Shown here in pieces: positions 48,359 to 58,807 of a DNA stretch of 64,000 bases. The notes beneath the pieces are model-generated. The model had not been told where the DNA came from, did no database searches, and was given only the letters and a program-made list of their open reading frames with translations. The stretch is taken from the NCBI GenBank assembly GCA_021204085.1, contig JAJPZY010000033.1, positions 1 to 64,000 of the forward strand. The letters are read 5' to 3'. This DNA is from Clostridiales bacterium. GTDB taxonomy: Bacteria > Bacillota > Clostridia > Lachnospirales > Lachnospiraceae. Positions within the stretch are counted from its first letter, which is position 1. Every line of letters begins with the position of its first letter. A program made the position numbers and the translations under genes.

Positions 48359-50599
48359 CTAACGTTTCACAATCGCAGTCACAGACATTGCAGTCGCTCC
48401 TTCGTCGGGCGCGATGACATTCTCATAGATTGCAAGCTCGCCGCCAGCGGTATTTACAGATATTTCGCCGCCTTCGGAGGAGGTGGAAACAACGCTGTAA
48501 CCCTCAGCCGGAATGATGCTGTAGTACAGTTTTCCGTCGATGTAGTTCTGACGTTTTACGGTAAATGCTTTGGAATCTAACGTGCCGTCTTCTGTCTGTG
48601 CGTAGAAAGTGTAAGCTACATTGCCGTAGGTCTGGCCTGCGTCGCAGATGCCGTTGTCGGCTGCTTCGATGACCGTGGAATCAACAACGATCGTAACATT
48701 GCCTTCGGTGTATGTGCCGTCTGCTTTCGCTTCACCGCCAACCGTCAGTTTTTTCACGTTAACAGTAACAGCTGTGTCAGCAGTAAGATCCGTCATGGCC
48801 TCGATGGTAAGATTCTGGAGATAGCCGTCGCCGGTGACATTCCATTTTGCACCGTTTAAGGTAACATTGATCGGATTGTTCAGCAGCGGAGCGGCAGTGT
48901 GGCAGTAACGTCCGATAATCAGGCAGTCGCCGTTCTGTCCGCCCTGCTCGGCGTTATAGTTTACATGGTCATACTCTTTGGAGCCAAGGAATGCGTTCAG
49001 AACTGTGCCGTTGGGAACAATCTTGCCTTCCAGGTCTACATGAACCGCAGTTGAGGAAGAGATTGTGCCGGTCAGAACTGCGTTTTCAACTGCAACATTC
49101 AATTCCTGACGATAGTTGTAGATGCAGTTGTAGATATCGCCGGCGTATTCTCCGTTTTTCAGTGTAGCATAGCACTCGGTGACGGAGCTTAAGGTTGCCT
49201 CAGCCTCATCTGCGTGATCGTTGATCGTATAGGTGGTGATGCCCGGGTTGCCTGCGTCGTCGGATTCAACCAGTTCTACCAGGATACCGTCTTTGGAACG
49301 GGTGGAAGTACCTGAGAAATTAATCTCGCAGTTATCTACAATGATATTGGAAAAACCGGTGTTCGCCGCGCCGGATTTGATCTGCAGCAGGGCGTCTACG
49401 GTATCAACTTTGGTGTTGTTCAGTTCGTAGGTGCCGCCTGCGGACTGCTGCGTCATGAATGCATTGTGCTCTGCATACAGATAGGAGTCGATATACTCGG
49501 AACCGCTGCGGCCGGAGCCCATGATCTGGATATAATCCGGGGAGTAGAACTCGACGTTTTTATATCTGTTATGTACGCCGGAATCTGCGTAAGTAACATA
49601 GCCGGATCCTCCTACGGTGAAACCGTATTTCACGCCGGCAACTTCCTTAATGGCGGTATACTCTTTGCCTTCCTCGGCGACTTCCAGTGTACCGATGCCG
49701 GAGAGGACGTTTTCACAGTCCAGGCAGTAGGTGCCGCAGATATCATAGGCTGTACCGGAGTCACAGGAGATTGCGCCCCATCCGGTCGATACGATGATGC
49801 TGTCTTTGAAGATGCCCTGCCCGTCTGCCATAACGTTCAGTGTACGGACGGTGCCTTCCATGCCGAGTGCGAACGGCACACGCTTCATCATTGCCGGGGT
49901 CAGGTTTGCAAACTCATCATAGGTATCAAGTGTCTCTTTGGAGTAAAGAACGGAGTCTTTCACATTTGCGATGGAGGTATTGTCCACATAAAGTCCGCAG
50001 CGGATGCAGCCTTCCGTCTCAATATAGGAGTCTGTGATATCGACAACGGATTTGTTGTCTGCCATGATGGAAGCGCCCCATCCGGAGAGGTCATCGCCGC
50101 CGTCGCCTTTGGCGTAAAACTTAGAATTATTGATCGCATATTTTGTGCCTTCGTCCAGAAGGATACCGTTAAAATGCGGTGCGTTGGATGTCAGGGTGAT
50201 GCCGTCTGCTTTTGCTGCGTCACAGGTTCCGCCCTGAATCAGCTGGGCGGCGGAGTAGTCGTCCATGATCCGGCCGTCTTTAACCAGAAGTGCCTGACGG
50301 AAATAGTAAGTTGCTTTTTCTTCTTCTTTTGCTCCGGACCACGGTGCGGCGCTGGGACCGCCGACTCTGTAGATGCCGACCGATATGATCTCAAATCCTT
50401 CTTTTACTTCATAGGAAGCGCCGGGAATCAGATTCTCCTGTGCACCGTCTACGATGAGGATGAGTGTCTGTCCTTCTCCTGCGGATACGGTCTGCTCTGC
50501 GCCATCTGTTTTATAGGTTGCACCGATAACGGTGGAGGCGATGGCGGTGGTGGTATAGTTGTTCGCCACCTCCGTGCGGATGATTTCTAATGTTTTCAT
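48359..50599 (-). CDS. Beta-helix-like repeat protein, no obvious signal peptide
   Basis: Ser/Asn/Asp-rich repetitive pattern (NNSKFYAKGDG, VDITDSYIETEG, ANVKDSVLYSKE, IIVDNCEINFSG) typical of parallel beta-helix rungs; start MKTLEIIRTE after RBS GGGGAGA. Confidence 0.65.
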   Translation of the reverse strand: MKTLEIIRTEVANNYTTTAIASTVIGATYKTDGAEQTVSAGEGQTLILIVDGAQENLIPGASYEVKEGFEIISVGIYRVGGPSAAPWSGAKEEEKATYYFRQALLVKDGRIMDDYSAAQLIQGGTCDAAKADGITLTSNAPHFNGILLDEGTKYAINNSKFYAKGDGGDDLSGWGASIMADNKSVVDITDSYIETEGCIRCGLYVDNTSIANVKDSVLYSKETLDTYDEFANLTPAMMKRVPFALGMEGTVRTLNVMADGQGIFKDSIIVSTGWGAISCDSGTAYDICGTYCLDCENVLSGIGTLEVAEEGKEYTAIKEVAGVKYGFTVGGSGYVTYADSGVHNRYKNVEFYSPDYIQIMGSGRSGSEYIDSYLYAEHNAFMTQQSAGGTYELNNTKVDTVDALLQIKSGAANTGFSNIIVDNCEINFSGTSTRSKDGILVELVESDDAGNPGITTYTINDHADEAEATLSSVTECYATLKNGEYAGDIYNCIYNYRQELNVAVENAVLTGTISSSTAVHVDLEGKIVPNGTVLNAFLGSKEYDHVNYNAEQGGQNGDCLIIGRYCHTAAPLLNNPINVTLNGAKWNVTGDGYLQNLTIEAMTDLTADTAVTVNVKKLTVGGEAKADGTYTEGNVTIVVDSTVIEAADNGICDAGQTYGNVAYTFYAQTEDGTLDSKAFTVKRQNYIDGKLYYSIIPAEGYSVVSTSSEGGEISVNTAGGELAIYENVIAPDEGATAMSVTAIVKR

Positions 50600-50639
50600 G
50601 ATAGATGTCTCCCCTTTCTTTGGGATGATTGGTGATTTA

Positions 50640-50695
50640 AAAAAGGATTTCTCAGATGAATGAAACAAAGGCAAGGAGGCCATCTGAGAAATCCT
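50640..50695 (-). terminator. Terminator/attenuator between MDR and beta-helix genes
   Basis: Minus strand aggatttctcagatg-(22 nt)-catctgagaaatcct followed by TTTTTT. Confidence 0.75.
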
Positions 50696-50704
50696 GCTAT
50701 TTGT

Positions 50705-51760
50705 CTACTCTTCTGTCCAGCAGATTACGCCGCCGGTCATCGCGGGATCAACCTTCGGGAATACATATTTTGCGTATGCTTCCGTAATCTCAGTGTACTT
50801 GAACTCATGGCTGATCAGCGGAGTGATGTCAAGCTTGCCGTATGCGATCAGATTTAAGAATACCTGAATGTCTTCGTCAGAAGTCCAGGTGTCGGAGTTC
50901 GCATAGCGGAGCAGATCGCGGTGCATTACCGGCGGCCATACGCCGTCGATGAAGAGGTCGGCTCTTCTCAGCTTGAACGGCTTGGAGTTGACATAGGTAC
51001 CGATGAGGCTTGCGCCCTTCTGCATGATCGGGTCGTCGATGGGAGGCATTGCCTCGCCGTGTACCTGAGAAATCATGACCAGACGTCCGCGCTCGCCGAT
51101 CAGCTCTGCTGCCTGCATCAGAGGTCCTCTTGCTCCGGTCGCCTCGAAGATAACCGGCAGACCGCCGCGGTTCAGTTTATTTACCTCGCGCTCCAGACCG
51201 TCCGGATCGGTTTTGGAATTGATTGCGATGTCAACGCCCATCTTTTTTGCAGCTTCCAGACGTCCGTCATCAAGATCGGTGACGATGACCGGAATCGCGC
51301 CCGCCAGTTTTGCTACCTGTGCAGTGATCGCGCCCACGAAGCCCTGTCCGAGTACTGCGCACGGCTCGCCGAGCTGTAAGCCTGAGCGGCGGAGCGCATA
51401 CATGCCGGTGTGTCCGAGGTTCCAGAAGGAAGCCTGCTTTAAGTCAACGCCCTCCGGGCAGATGGTGCAGTTTAACTCGTCCATGATCAGGTACTGCGCA
51501 TGCTCGCCGGTGGTGACGACATGGTCGCCGACCTTCAGCTCGCGAACGTCCGGTCCTACTTCGACGACTTCCGCAGCCATCGCATAGCCGATGCTGGTGG
51601 GAAGCGGAACGATGTGCTCGCCTAAGAGGCCGTTCTCTGTGCCGGGGCTCATCGCGCTGTATTTTGCTTTTAATAATACCTGTCCGGGACCCGGTGCCGG
51701 GAGTTCTTTCTCAGCGAGTACGACTTTGCCGGGCTGTGCCTGTGCATATAAAGTTTTCAT
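50705..51760 (-). CDS. Medium-chain dehydrogenase/reductase family oxidoreductase
   Basis: GHTGMYALRRSGLQLGEPCAVLGQGFVGAITAQVAKLAGA Rossmann motif. Confidence 0.9.
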   Translation of the reverse strand: MKTLYAQAQPGKVVLAEKELPAPGPGQVLLKAKYSAMSPGTENGLLGEHIVPLPTSIGYAMAAEVVEVGPDVRELKVGDHVVTTGEHAQYLIMDELNCTICPEGVDLKQASFWNLGHTGMYALRRSGLQLGEPCAVLGQGFVGAITAQVAKLAGAIPVIVTDLDDGRLEAAKKMGVDIAINSKTDPDGLEREVNKLNRGGLPVIFEATGARGPLMQAAELIGERGRLVMISQVHGEAMPPIDDPIMQKGASLIGTYVNSKPFKLRRADLFIDGVWPPVMHRDLLRYANSDTWTSDEDIQVFLNLIAYGKLDITPLISHEFKYTEITEAYAKYVFPKVDPAMTGGVICWTEE

Positions 51761-51797
51761 GATGATGTTCCTCCTCTTTAAAAAATATTTGGTTGGT

Positions 51798-52223
51798 CTA
51801 TTTCGGCTGCTGGATGAGCTCGATCAGGACACCGTTGCAGTCGCGGATGAACATGACTGCGTCGTCTCCCATGCGAACCTCATGTGCGATGTCTACGCCG
51901 TTTGCCACGAAGCCTTCTTTCAGGGCGTCCATATCATCGGTGGCGAATGCCACGTGTTTGGTGCCGACTGTCTGGAGGTCTGTGTTCGGAGTCAGGCGGT
52001 CTTCCGGAATCGGTTTCGGATCATCGTACTCAAAGAGCTCAATCTGATATCCGTCTTTTTCAATGAAGCAGATTTTTGCTTTCAGCGGCGGACAGTATCC
52101 GTCATCCTTTACCAGAACAAACCCCAGATTCTTTTCATACCACTCCAGAGATTCCTGCATGTTGTTAACACTGATGCCGGTGTGGAGTACTTTCGTTACA
52201 TTGCTAGCTGCCATTTTATACAT
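51798..52223 (-). CDS. VOC (glyoxalase/bleomycin resistance superfamily) protein
   Basis: VLHTGISVNNMQESLEWYEKNLGF; KHVAFATDDMDALKEGF; VMFIRDCNGVLIELIQ. Confidence 0.9.
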   Translation of the reverse strand: MYKMAASNVTKVLHTGISVNNMQESLEWYEKNLGFVLVKDDGYCPPLKAKICFIEKDGYQIELFEYDDPKPIPEDRLTPNTDLQTVGTKHVAFATDDMDALKEGFVANGVDIAHEVRMGDDAVMFIRDCNGVLIELIQQPK

Positions 52224-52538
52224 TCTCCTTTCTTTTTCGTATGGATTTTAATGTTTTGTTATAAAAATTATAGCACCTTGGCTTTCGAGATTACATGAAG
52301 TTTTTTGTGAATGAGCGGACGTTTTTTTACAAATGGATAAGCTGGCGGGGATTTGACAGAACGGCAGAGATTTCTTTTTTAAAATTCTATTGAATCCCGG
52401 AAGTCATGATGATATACTGATTTTGTTTCTGATTAAACGAAGGCAGGCGGAGAACACATGCGTGTTCGGTGAGCGGCGAGGTTTGATCAATGAGTGAAAG
52501 ATTTGGGATAAAGTATAAGTATAAAGGAGCGTACCGTT

Positions 52539-53216
52539 ATGGAACAGTACAAACAGGAATTTATAGATTTTATGGTCGAGTCCGACGTCCTGAAGTTCGG
52601 AGAATTTACGTTAAAGAGCGGGAGAAAATCTCCGTTCTTCATGAATGCCGGGGCATATGTTACCGGTTCACAGCTGCATCGGCTGGGGATTTATTACGCG
52701 AAAGCGATTTATGATAAGTATGGCACGGACTTTGATGTCCTGTTCGGTCCTGCATACAAGGGGATTCCTCTTGCAGTAGTGACTGCAATCGCTTTCTCTG
52801 AGTTATACGGGAAGGAAGTCCGTTATTGTTCGAACCGCAAAGAGGCAAAGGATCACGGCGATGCGGGGATTCTTCTCGGCAGCAAGATCAAAGACGGCGA
52901 CCGTGTAGTGATCATCGAGGATGTAACTACCTCGGGCAAGTCGATTGAGGAGACATTTCCTATTATAAAAGCACAGGGAGATGTGACGATTGTCGGCCTT
53001 ATGGTTTCATTAAACCGGATGGAAGTCGGCAAGGGCGGGCAGAAGTCTGCGCTGGATGAGATCCGGGATCTCTACGGATTTGAGACAGGCGCTATTGTAA
53101 CCATGGCTGAGGTTGTAGAGTATCTGTATAATCAGCCGAAAAACGGACGGATCGTTATAGATGATACATTAAAAAACGCGATTGACACATATTATGAACA
53201 GTACGGCGCAAAATAG
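52539..53216 (+). CDS. pyrE: Orotate phosphoribosyltransferase
   Basis: GPAYKGIPLAV; VVIIEDVTTSGKSIEET. Confidence 0.95.
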   Translation: MEQYKQEFIDFMVESDVLKFGEFTLKSGRKSPFFMNAGAYVTGSQLHRLGIYYAKAIYDKYGTDFDVLFGPAYKGIPLAVVTAIAFSELYGKEVRYCSNRKEAKDHGDAGILLGSKIKDGDRVVIIEDVTTSGKSIEETFPIIKAQGDVTIVGLMVSLNRMEVGKGGQKSALDEIRDLYGFETGAIVTMAEVVEYLYNQPKNGRIVIDDTLKNAIDTYYEQYGAK

Positions 53217-53253
53217 AAATTATTCGTATAATATAGCGGAAATAGAGTTTTTT

Positions 53254-53748
53254 ATGTTCATTAACAAGCATAAAAAGAGTATGAGGCTTTTATGCTGGAT
53301 TCTCTTTGCCATATATATTGCCGTAATGGTTTACTTTCTGTTTTTTTCTGAGCGACTGGGAAGATCCTGGACGGATCGGGCGTATCATTACAACCTGATT
53401 CCGCTTCGGGAAATCCGGCGTTTTCTGACTTATCGAGAGCAGGTCGGTTATGCGGCGGTTTTTTTTAATCTGGCGGGGAATGTATTGGTTTTCATGCCGT
53501 TTGGTTTTCTGGTGCCGGCCATGTTTCGGAAACTGAGGAGTTTTTTTCGCGTGGTGCTTCTCGGGTTTGAACTGAGTCTGGCTGTGGAGTGTGTTCAGCT
53601 CATCACCAAAACCGGAAGCTTCGACGTGGATGATCTTCTTCTGAATACCGTTGGGAGCGCAATCGGTGTGTTGATTTATCTGATCATACAGCATAAAAGG
53701 GACGCGGCGGCAGACCGCCGCAGAGAAGAGAGAAAGGGCCTGCAGTGA
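53254..53748 (+). CDS. VanZ family protein
   Basis: NLIPLREIRRFLTYREQVG...FNLAGNVLVFMPFGFLVP...VQLITKTGSFDVDDLLLNTVGSAIG. Confidence 0.92.
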   Translation: MFINKHKKSMRLLCWILFAIYIAVMVYFLFFSERLGRSWTDRAYHYNLIPLREIRRFLTYREQVGYAAVFFNLAGNVLVFMPFGFLVPAMFRKLRSFFRVVLLGFELSLAVECVQLITKTGSFDVDDLLLNTVGSAIGVLIYLIIQHKRDAAADRRREERKGLQ

Positions 53749-53830
53749 ATGGCTGGCATATTGTATATCTTGCTGCCGGTTTTTGAGAATGCAGAAACGA
53801 TATGAATGATGTTATATATGAGGTGGATGG

Positions 53831-54169
53831 ATGGCAAGCCGCAGGAGAGAATATTTTCGCAAGACGCGTAAAGTGAGAATGCGTGACCTGAAGCACTCCG
53901 TCACGGGATGGCTTGGTATGATATCGGCTCTGCTGTCGGCAGGGCTTTTTGTTGTGTCTGTCTGCTTTTCCTATTATTATAAAGGTGATGCGGACATTTA
54001 TGTGGGCAGTGTCGGCCTGCTTGCGCTGGTGCTTGCGGCGGGTGCGTTTGTCCTGGGGATCTTGGCGGTTCGGGAGGAAAAAGTCCGGCCGGTTCCGCCC
54101 CGGATGAGCCTGGCGCTCGGGATGGTTATGACCGTATTATTGGTTGGATTGTATGCTTATGGCATTTAA
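53831..54169 (+). CDS. Small membrane protein (DUF6142-like)
   Basis: Basic N-terminus followed by three hydrophobic segments. Confidence 0.6.
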   Translation: MASRRREYFRKTRKVRMRDLKHSVTGWLGMISALLSAGLFVVSVCFSYYYKGDADIYVGSVGLLALVLAAGAFVLGILAVREEKVRPVPPRMSLALGMVMTVLLVGLYAYGI

Positions 54170-54192
54170 AGATTAAGAAAGCGGGGTAAAAA

Positions 54193-56271
54193 ATGGCAGA
54201 TTTAGCTTGGAACACACCGGATGAGGAGCTTACGGGGGAACGGTATAATCTGATGATTGACCGTATCTCACGAATTGCCGCTGACCGGTTAGTGCCGGAA
54301 GAGTATCAGGATTATTTTGAGAAGGGGGCAGCTCTCCTCCTGAAAGCGATTGATATTTACGAGAAAAAGAAGGATGGACGGCTGGCAGAGCGTACGCTTT
54401 TAGAGTGTCAGGCAGATCAGGCGGCGCTGTTTGGGCATATTGCGCCGGAGAATTATGAGACCAGCTATGCGAATCCTGCTTATGCAGCCGCGGCGTTCGG
54501 AACAGAGGCCGGACAGATTCTGACATTGCTCTGTTCGGAGATGGAAGGCTGTATCGCCTATGCCTTCGAGGGCAGGCAGCAGGAGCTGACGCTGCTTCTG
54601 GAGCTTTTTGTTCAGGTATATAATGCGTTTGAGGAAGAGGATCTTGCCGAGGCAAAGGATATAATCTACTGGTTTTTCCATGATTACAGCGAGATCTTTG
54701 TGGAGAATTCCATCCATGATATGATCTGTGCGGAGGACAATTTCTTCATTGATATCATTATGAATGCCGATCTCAGTGACCTGCGCTATCTGTACAGCTA
54801 CGGTCTGCCGGTGAGCGAGAGTGATCTGGCGATTGCGAGGTTCTTAAATACGCTGCCGGAAGCGGAGATCCAGGCGATGGCGGATACTTATACAGAAGGG
54901 TACCGCATCGGTTTTGAAAACGTCGGGATTGATCTGTCAAAGAAAAAGACCGCGGAGCTCGACTTCCCGATTGGCTTTGAACGGATGATGCGGGCAGCCA
55001 TCTGCAACCTGCAAAAACTGGGTCTGGCAGTTACGGTGGCCCGGGAGCCGGTTTCTTCATTTTCTAATAAAGGGTCTTACAAGAGGGGGATTTATTCCAC
55101 TTCCGTGAACCGGCAGTACGATTTTGACCACAGAGAGGACAAGGCATTCTACTTCGACAAAGCCTTTGTGGAGCGCTATCTGGAAGTGCAGCGCACAGTG
55201 TTTGAACAGCACAGGGAGGAGGCGCTGGTATATGCCGGCCCTGCCGTGGTGGAAGTATTTGGCGAGACGCCGTTTTCTCCGGAGAGCAAAGAATCCGCCA
55301 TTCATTATAGTGAAGAGCAGCAGAAGCTGAATGTCTACTTCGCCTCGGAGCGGAGCACGACGATTTACAAATATATCCCCGGTGAGGAGCGGAGTTTTAC
55401 GATTATCGCTTATCCGACGCCGGACATCGGCGCACAGTTTGAGGAGATCTTCGCGGAGACCGTAAAAGTCAACACGCTGGATTATAAGAAGTATCAGGCC
55501 ATTCAGCAGTGCCTGATCGATGTGTTGGACGGAGCCGAGCGGGTGCACATTGTCGGCAGCGGGGACAACCATACTGACCTGACTGTCGCCATTCACCGTC
55601 TGGACGATCCGGCGACGCAGACGGCTTTTGAAAATTGTGTGGCGGATGTCAACATTCCGGTGGGAGAGGTCTTTACTTCTCCGGTGCTGACCGGGACCAA
55701 CGGGGTGCTCCATGTGACAGAGGTGTTTTTAAACGGTCTCCAGTATCAGAATCTAGAAGTCGTATTTAAGGACGGGATGATCGATTCTTATTCCTGCACG
55801 AACTTTGATTCGGAGGAGGAGAATCTGAAATACGTAAAGGACAATGTCCTGATGCATCACGATACGCTTCCTATGGGCGAATTTGCCATCGGCACGAATA
55901 CCACGGCGTACCGCATGGCGCGCGTTTATCAGATTCAGGACAAGATGCCGATCCTGATCGCGGAGAAGACAGGCCCGCATTTTGCCGTGGGCGATACCTG
56001 TTATTCCCGTGAGGAGGAGATTGAACGGAAAAATCCGGACGGCAAGTTTATTGTTGCGAAGGAAAATGAGTGCAGCGTCCTCCGGAGTGAAGATCCGGCG
56101 AAGGCATATTTTAACTGCCATACCGATATCACCATTCCGTACAATGAGTTGGGCGCGATTACGGCGATTTACGCGGACGGAAGCACCGCGGATATCATTC
56201 GTGACGGGCTGTTCCGGGTAGAGGGAGCGAAAGAGCTGAATGAGCCGTTGCTGGTGCTGGAAAAGTGTTAG
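54193..56271 (+). CDS. Large conserved hypothetical protein (DUF5716-like, tentative)
   Basis: Long acidic ORF downstream of the DUF6142-like gene; DUF name from memory. Confidence 0.6.
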   Translation: MADLAWNTPDEELTGERYNLMIDRISRIAADRLVPEEYQDYFEKGAALLLKAIDIYEKKKDGRLAERTLLECQADQAALFGHIAPENYETSYANPAYAAAAFGTEAGQILTLLCSEMEGCIAYAFEGRQQELTLLLELFVQVYNAFEEEDLAEAKDIIYWFFHDYSEIFVENSIHDMICAEDNFFIDIIMNADLSDLRYLYSYGLPVSESDLAIARFLNTLPEAEIQAMADTYTEGYRIGFENVGIDLSKKKTAELDFPIGFERMMRAAICNLQKLGLAVTVAREPVSSFSNKGSYKRGIYSTSVNRQYDFDHREDKAFYFDKAFVERYLEVQRTVFEQHREEALVYAGPAVVEVFGETPFSPESKESAIHYSEEQQKLNVYFASERSTTIYKYIPGEERSFTIIAYPTPDIGAQFEEIFAETVKVNTLDYKKYQAIQQCLIDVLDGAERVHIVGSGDNHTDLTVAIHRLDDPATQTAFENCVADVNIPVGEVFTSPVLTGTNGVLHVTEVFLNGLQYQNLEVVFKDGMIDSYSCTNFDSEEENLKYVKDNVLMHHDTLPMGEFAIGTNTTAYRMARVYQIQDKMPILIAEKTGPHFAVGDTCYSREEEIERKNPDGKFIVAKENECSVLRSEDPAKAYFNCHTDITIPYNELGAITAIYADGSTADIIRDGLFRVEGAKELNEPLLVLEKC

Positions 56272-56339
56272 CATAAAAATAGTCCGGAACAGGTAATGTT
56301 ATAATTACAAAAAGTTATATAGAAATTCAAGGTGATTGT

Positions 56340-56681
56340 ATGTCTCATAGAATTCAGGAACTATTGAAGCAGTATGTCAATGAACTTAAAAAAATCTATG
56401 GTTCACATCTGAAGCAGGTAATCCTCTTCGGTTCTTATGCCCGTGGGGATTTTCGGAAGGATTCAGATATAGATATAATGATTCTGTTGGACTTGTCGGA
56501 TATGGAGATAAAAAAGTACAGAAATCAGCTTTCTTTTCTTACTTATGATTTTAATATGGACTATGAAGTAGATATTAAACCGATTGCAAAGAGTGACAGT
56601 CATTTTAAAAAATGGGTGATTAACTATCCTTTTTATGCCAATATAGATAAGGAGGGAGTGACTTTATATGGAGCAGCGTGA
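56340..56681 (+). CDS. MNT-type minimal nucleotidyltransferase
   Basis: LFGSYARGDFRKDSDIDIMI matches GSx10DxD. Confidence 0.92.
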   Translation: MSHRIQELLKQYVNELKKIYGSHLKQVILFGSYARGDFRKDSDIDIMILLDLSDMEIKKYRNQLSFLTYDFNMDYEVDIKPIAKSDSHFKKWVINYPFYANIDKEGVTLYGAA

Positions 56682-57096
56682 GGACATTGGAACACGTGAT
56701 GATCTGGTTAAATACAGATTGAAAACAGCAAAGGATGATTTGCGTGCTGCAAGGTTATTATTTGATGCAAATGAATATAAAGCCGCGAACAATCGGGCAT
56801 ATTACGCAATTTTTCGTGCTGTTAATGCAGTGCATGCTATGGATGGGAAAGCATACAGGCGACATGAAGATGCCATAGCAAATTTTAATAAGGAATATGT
56901 AAAAGCAGAAATATTTCCGCGCAAAATCGGACGGAAAATTACACAGGCTGAGGAAATCCGGCATGCGAGTGATTACGATGATTTTTATATTGCGACATTG
57001 GAAGAAGCGGCTGAGCAAATAGAAACCGCAGAGGAATTGATCGAAATGATTGAATCGTACTGTGTTAACCGGATGGAAGAGGCCGGGAATGATTAG
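56668..57096 (+). CDS. HEPN domain protein
   Basis: ANNRAYYAIFRAVNAVHAMDG with Rx5H; overlaps the MNT gene. Confidence 0.9.
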   Translation: MEQREDIGTRDDLVKYRLKTAKDDLRAARLLFDANEYKAANNRAYYAIFRAVNAVHAMDGKAYRRHEDAIANFNKEYVKAEIFPRKIGRKITQAEEIRHASDYDDFYIATLEEAAEQIETAEELIEMIESYCVNRMEEAGND

Positions 57097-57124
57097 AAGA
57101 ACTGTATAACAAGGAGGATACATC

Positions 57125-57625
57125 ATGCCGAAAGTAGGAATTGTGATGGGCAGTGATTCAGACATGCCCGTAATGTCAAAAGCAGCAGAGATTTTAGACA
57201 AACTGGGAATTGATTATGAGATGCGTATCATTTCCGCACACCGTGAGCCGGATATCTTTTTCGACTATGCGAAGAGCGCGGAGGAGCGCGGATATAAGGT
57301 TATCATCGCGGGTGCCGGAAAAGCGGCTCACCTGCCGGGTATGTGCGCGGCGCTGTTTCCGATGCCGGTCATCGGTATTCCGATGAAGACCTCTGATCTG
57401 GGCGGAGTCGATTCATTGTATTCGATCGTGCAGATGCCGAGCGGCATTCCGGTAGCTACCGTGGCGATCAACGGCGGTGCAAACGCGGGAATTCTGGCGG
57501 CGAAGATTCTGGCTACCGGGGATCCGGAAATCCTGGAGCGCCTGAAAGCCTATTCCGAGGAGTTAAAAGACCAGGTAGTGGCGAAGGATGAGAAGCTGCA
57601 GGAGACGGGTTGGAAGAATTACTGA
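57125..57625 (+). CDS. purE: N5-carboxyaminoimidazole ribonucleotide mutase
   Basis: VGIVMGSDSDMPVMSKA; SAHREPD; GAGKAAHLPGM. Confidence 0.96.
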   Translation: MPKVGIVMGSDSDMPVMSKAAEILDKLGIDYEMRIISAHREPDIFFDYAKSAEERGYKVIIAGAGKAAHLPGMCAALFPMPVIGIPMKTSDLGGVDSLYSIVQMPSGIPVATVAINGGANAGILAAKILATGDPEILERLKAYSEELKDQVVAKDEKLQETGWKNY

Positions 57626-57781
57626 TCCGGTAAGCTTTAAATAATCAGAAATAGTACGCGGACTTACGGAAAAGCAGTTTTTATATGCGTATACAACAAA
57701 AAGTATTACAAAACTAATCACGAAAAAGTATATCGTGACTAAGCAATATTTATGAATAACACAAACAGAAGGAGACCAAGT

Positions 57782-58807
57782 ATGGATTATAAGACATCGG
57801 GCGTCGATATTGAGGCCGGCTACAAATCCGTAGAACTGATGAAGGAACACGTAAAAAAGACCATGCGCCCGGAGGTTCTCGGGGGACTGGGCGGATTTTC
57901 CGGCGCGTTTTCTCTGGAAAAAATAAAGGAGATGGAGGAGCCGGTGCTTCTGTCCGGAACGGACGGCTGCGGCACGAAGGTGAAGCTGGCGTTTCTGATG
58001 GACAAGCATGATACCATCGGAATCGACGCGGTGGCGATGTGCGTCAATGACATTGCCTGCGCCGGGGGAGAGCCCCTGTTTTTCCTGGATTATATTGCCT
58101 GCGGGAAGAATTATCCGGAGAAGATTGCCGAGATTGTGAAGGGTGTGGCCGAGGGCTGCATCCAGTCGGACGCTGCGCTGATCGGCGGCGAGACGGCCGA
58201 GCATCCGGGACTGATGCCGGAGGATGAGTATGACCTGGCCGGATTTGCCGTGGGCGTCTGCAATAAAAAGGATTTGATCACGGGAGAGAATCTAAAGGCG
58301 GGAGATGTCCTTATCGGTATGGCTTCGACCGGCGTGCACAGCAACGGATTTTCTCTGGTACGGAAGGTCTTTGAGATGACGGCGGAATCTCTGAATACAT
58401 ATTATGATGAGTTAGGGAAGACGCTCGGCGAGGCGCTGATCGCACCGACCCGGATTTATGTAAAAGCGTTGAAGAGCATTAAAAACGCGGGCGTTACGGT
58501 GAAGGCCTGCAGCCATATCACCGGCGGCGGATTTTATGAGAACGTGCCCCGCATGCTTGTCGACGGCGTCCGGGCTGTGATTGAGAAGGACAGCTATCCG
58601 ATTCCGCCGATTTTCACACTGTTGCAGAAGACCGGAGAGATTGAAGAGCAGATGATGTACAACACCTATAATATGGGTATCGGCATGATCGTGGCGGTAG
58701 ACCCGGCGGATGCGGATGCGGCGATGGCAGCGATTCGCGCGGCGGGTGATACTCCTTATGTGATCGGCCGGATTGAAGCCGGAGAAAAAGGGGTGACATT
58801 ATGTTGA
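57782..58807 (+). CDS. purM: Phosphoribosylformylglycinamidine cyclo-ligase
   Basis: [52 protein letters not shown]. Confidence 0.96.
   Translation: MDYKTSGVDIEAGYKSVELMKEHVKKTMRPEVLGGLGGFSGAFSLEKIKEMEEPVLLSGTDGCGTKVKLAFLMDKHDTIGIDAVAMCVNDIACAGGEPLFFLDYIACGKNYPEKIAEIVKGVAEGCIQSDAALIGGETAEHPGLMPEDEYDLAGFAVGVCNKKDLITGENLKAGDVLIGMASTGVHSNGFSLVRKVFEMTAESLNTYYDELGKTLGEALIAPTRIYVKALKSIKNAGVTVKACSHITGGGFYENVPRMLVDGVRAVIEKDSYPIPPIFTLLQKTGEIEEQMMYNTYNMGIGMIVAVDPADADAAMAAIRAAGDTPYVIGRIEAGEKGVTLC

Noticed and set aside
49466-50590. 374-aa plus-strand ORF opposite the beta-helix gene
   Set aside because: Cys/Asp/Gly-rich mirror translation of a repetitive CDS; no RBS or family evidence
48359-50599. Possible CRISPR or tandem-repeat array
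   Set aside because: Repetition is at the protein-fold level (beta-helix rungs), with no regularly spaced identical DNA repeats; no CRISPR array seen in the window
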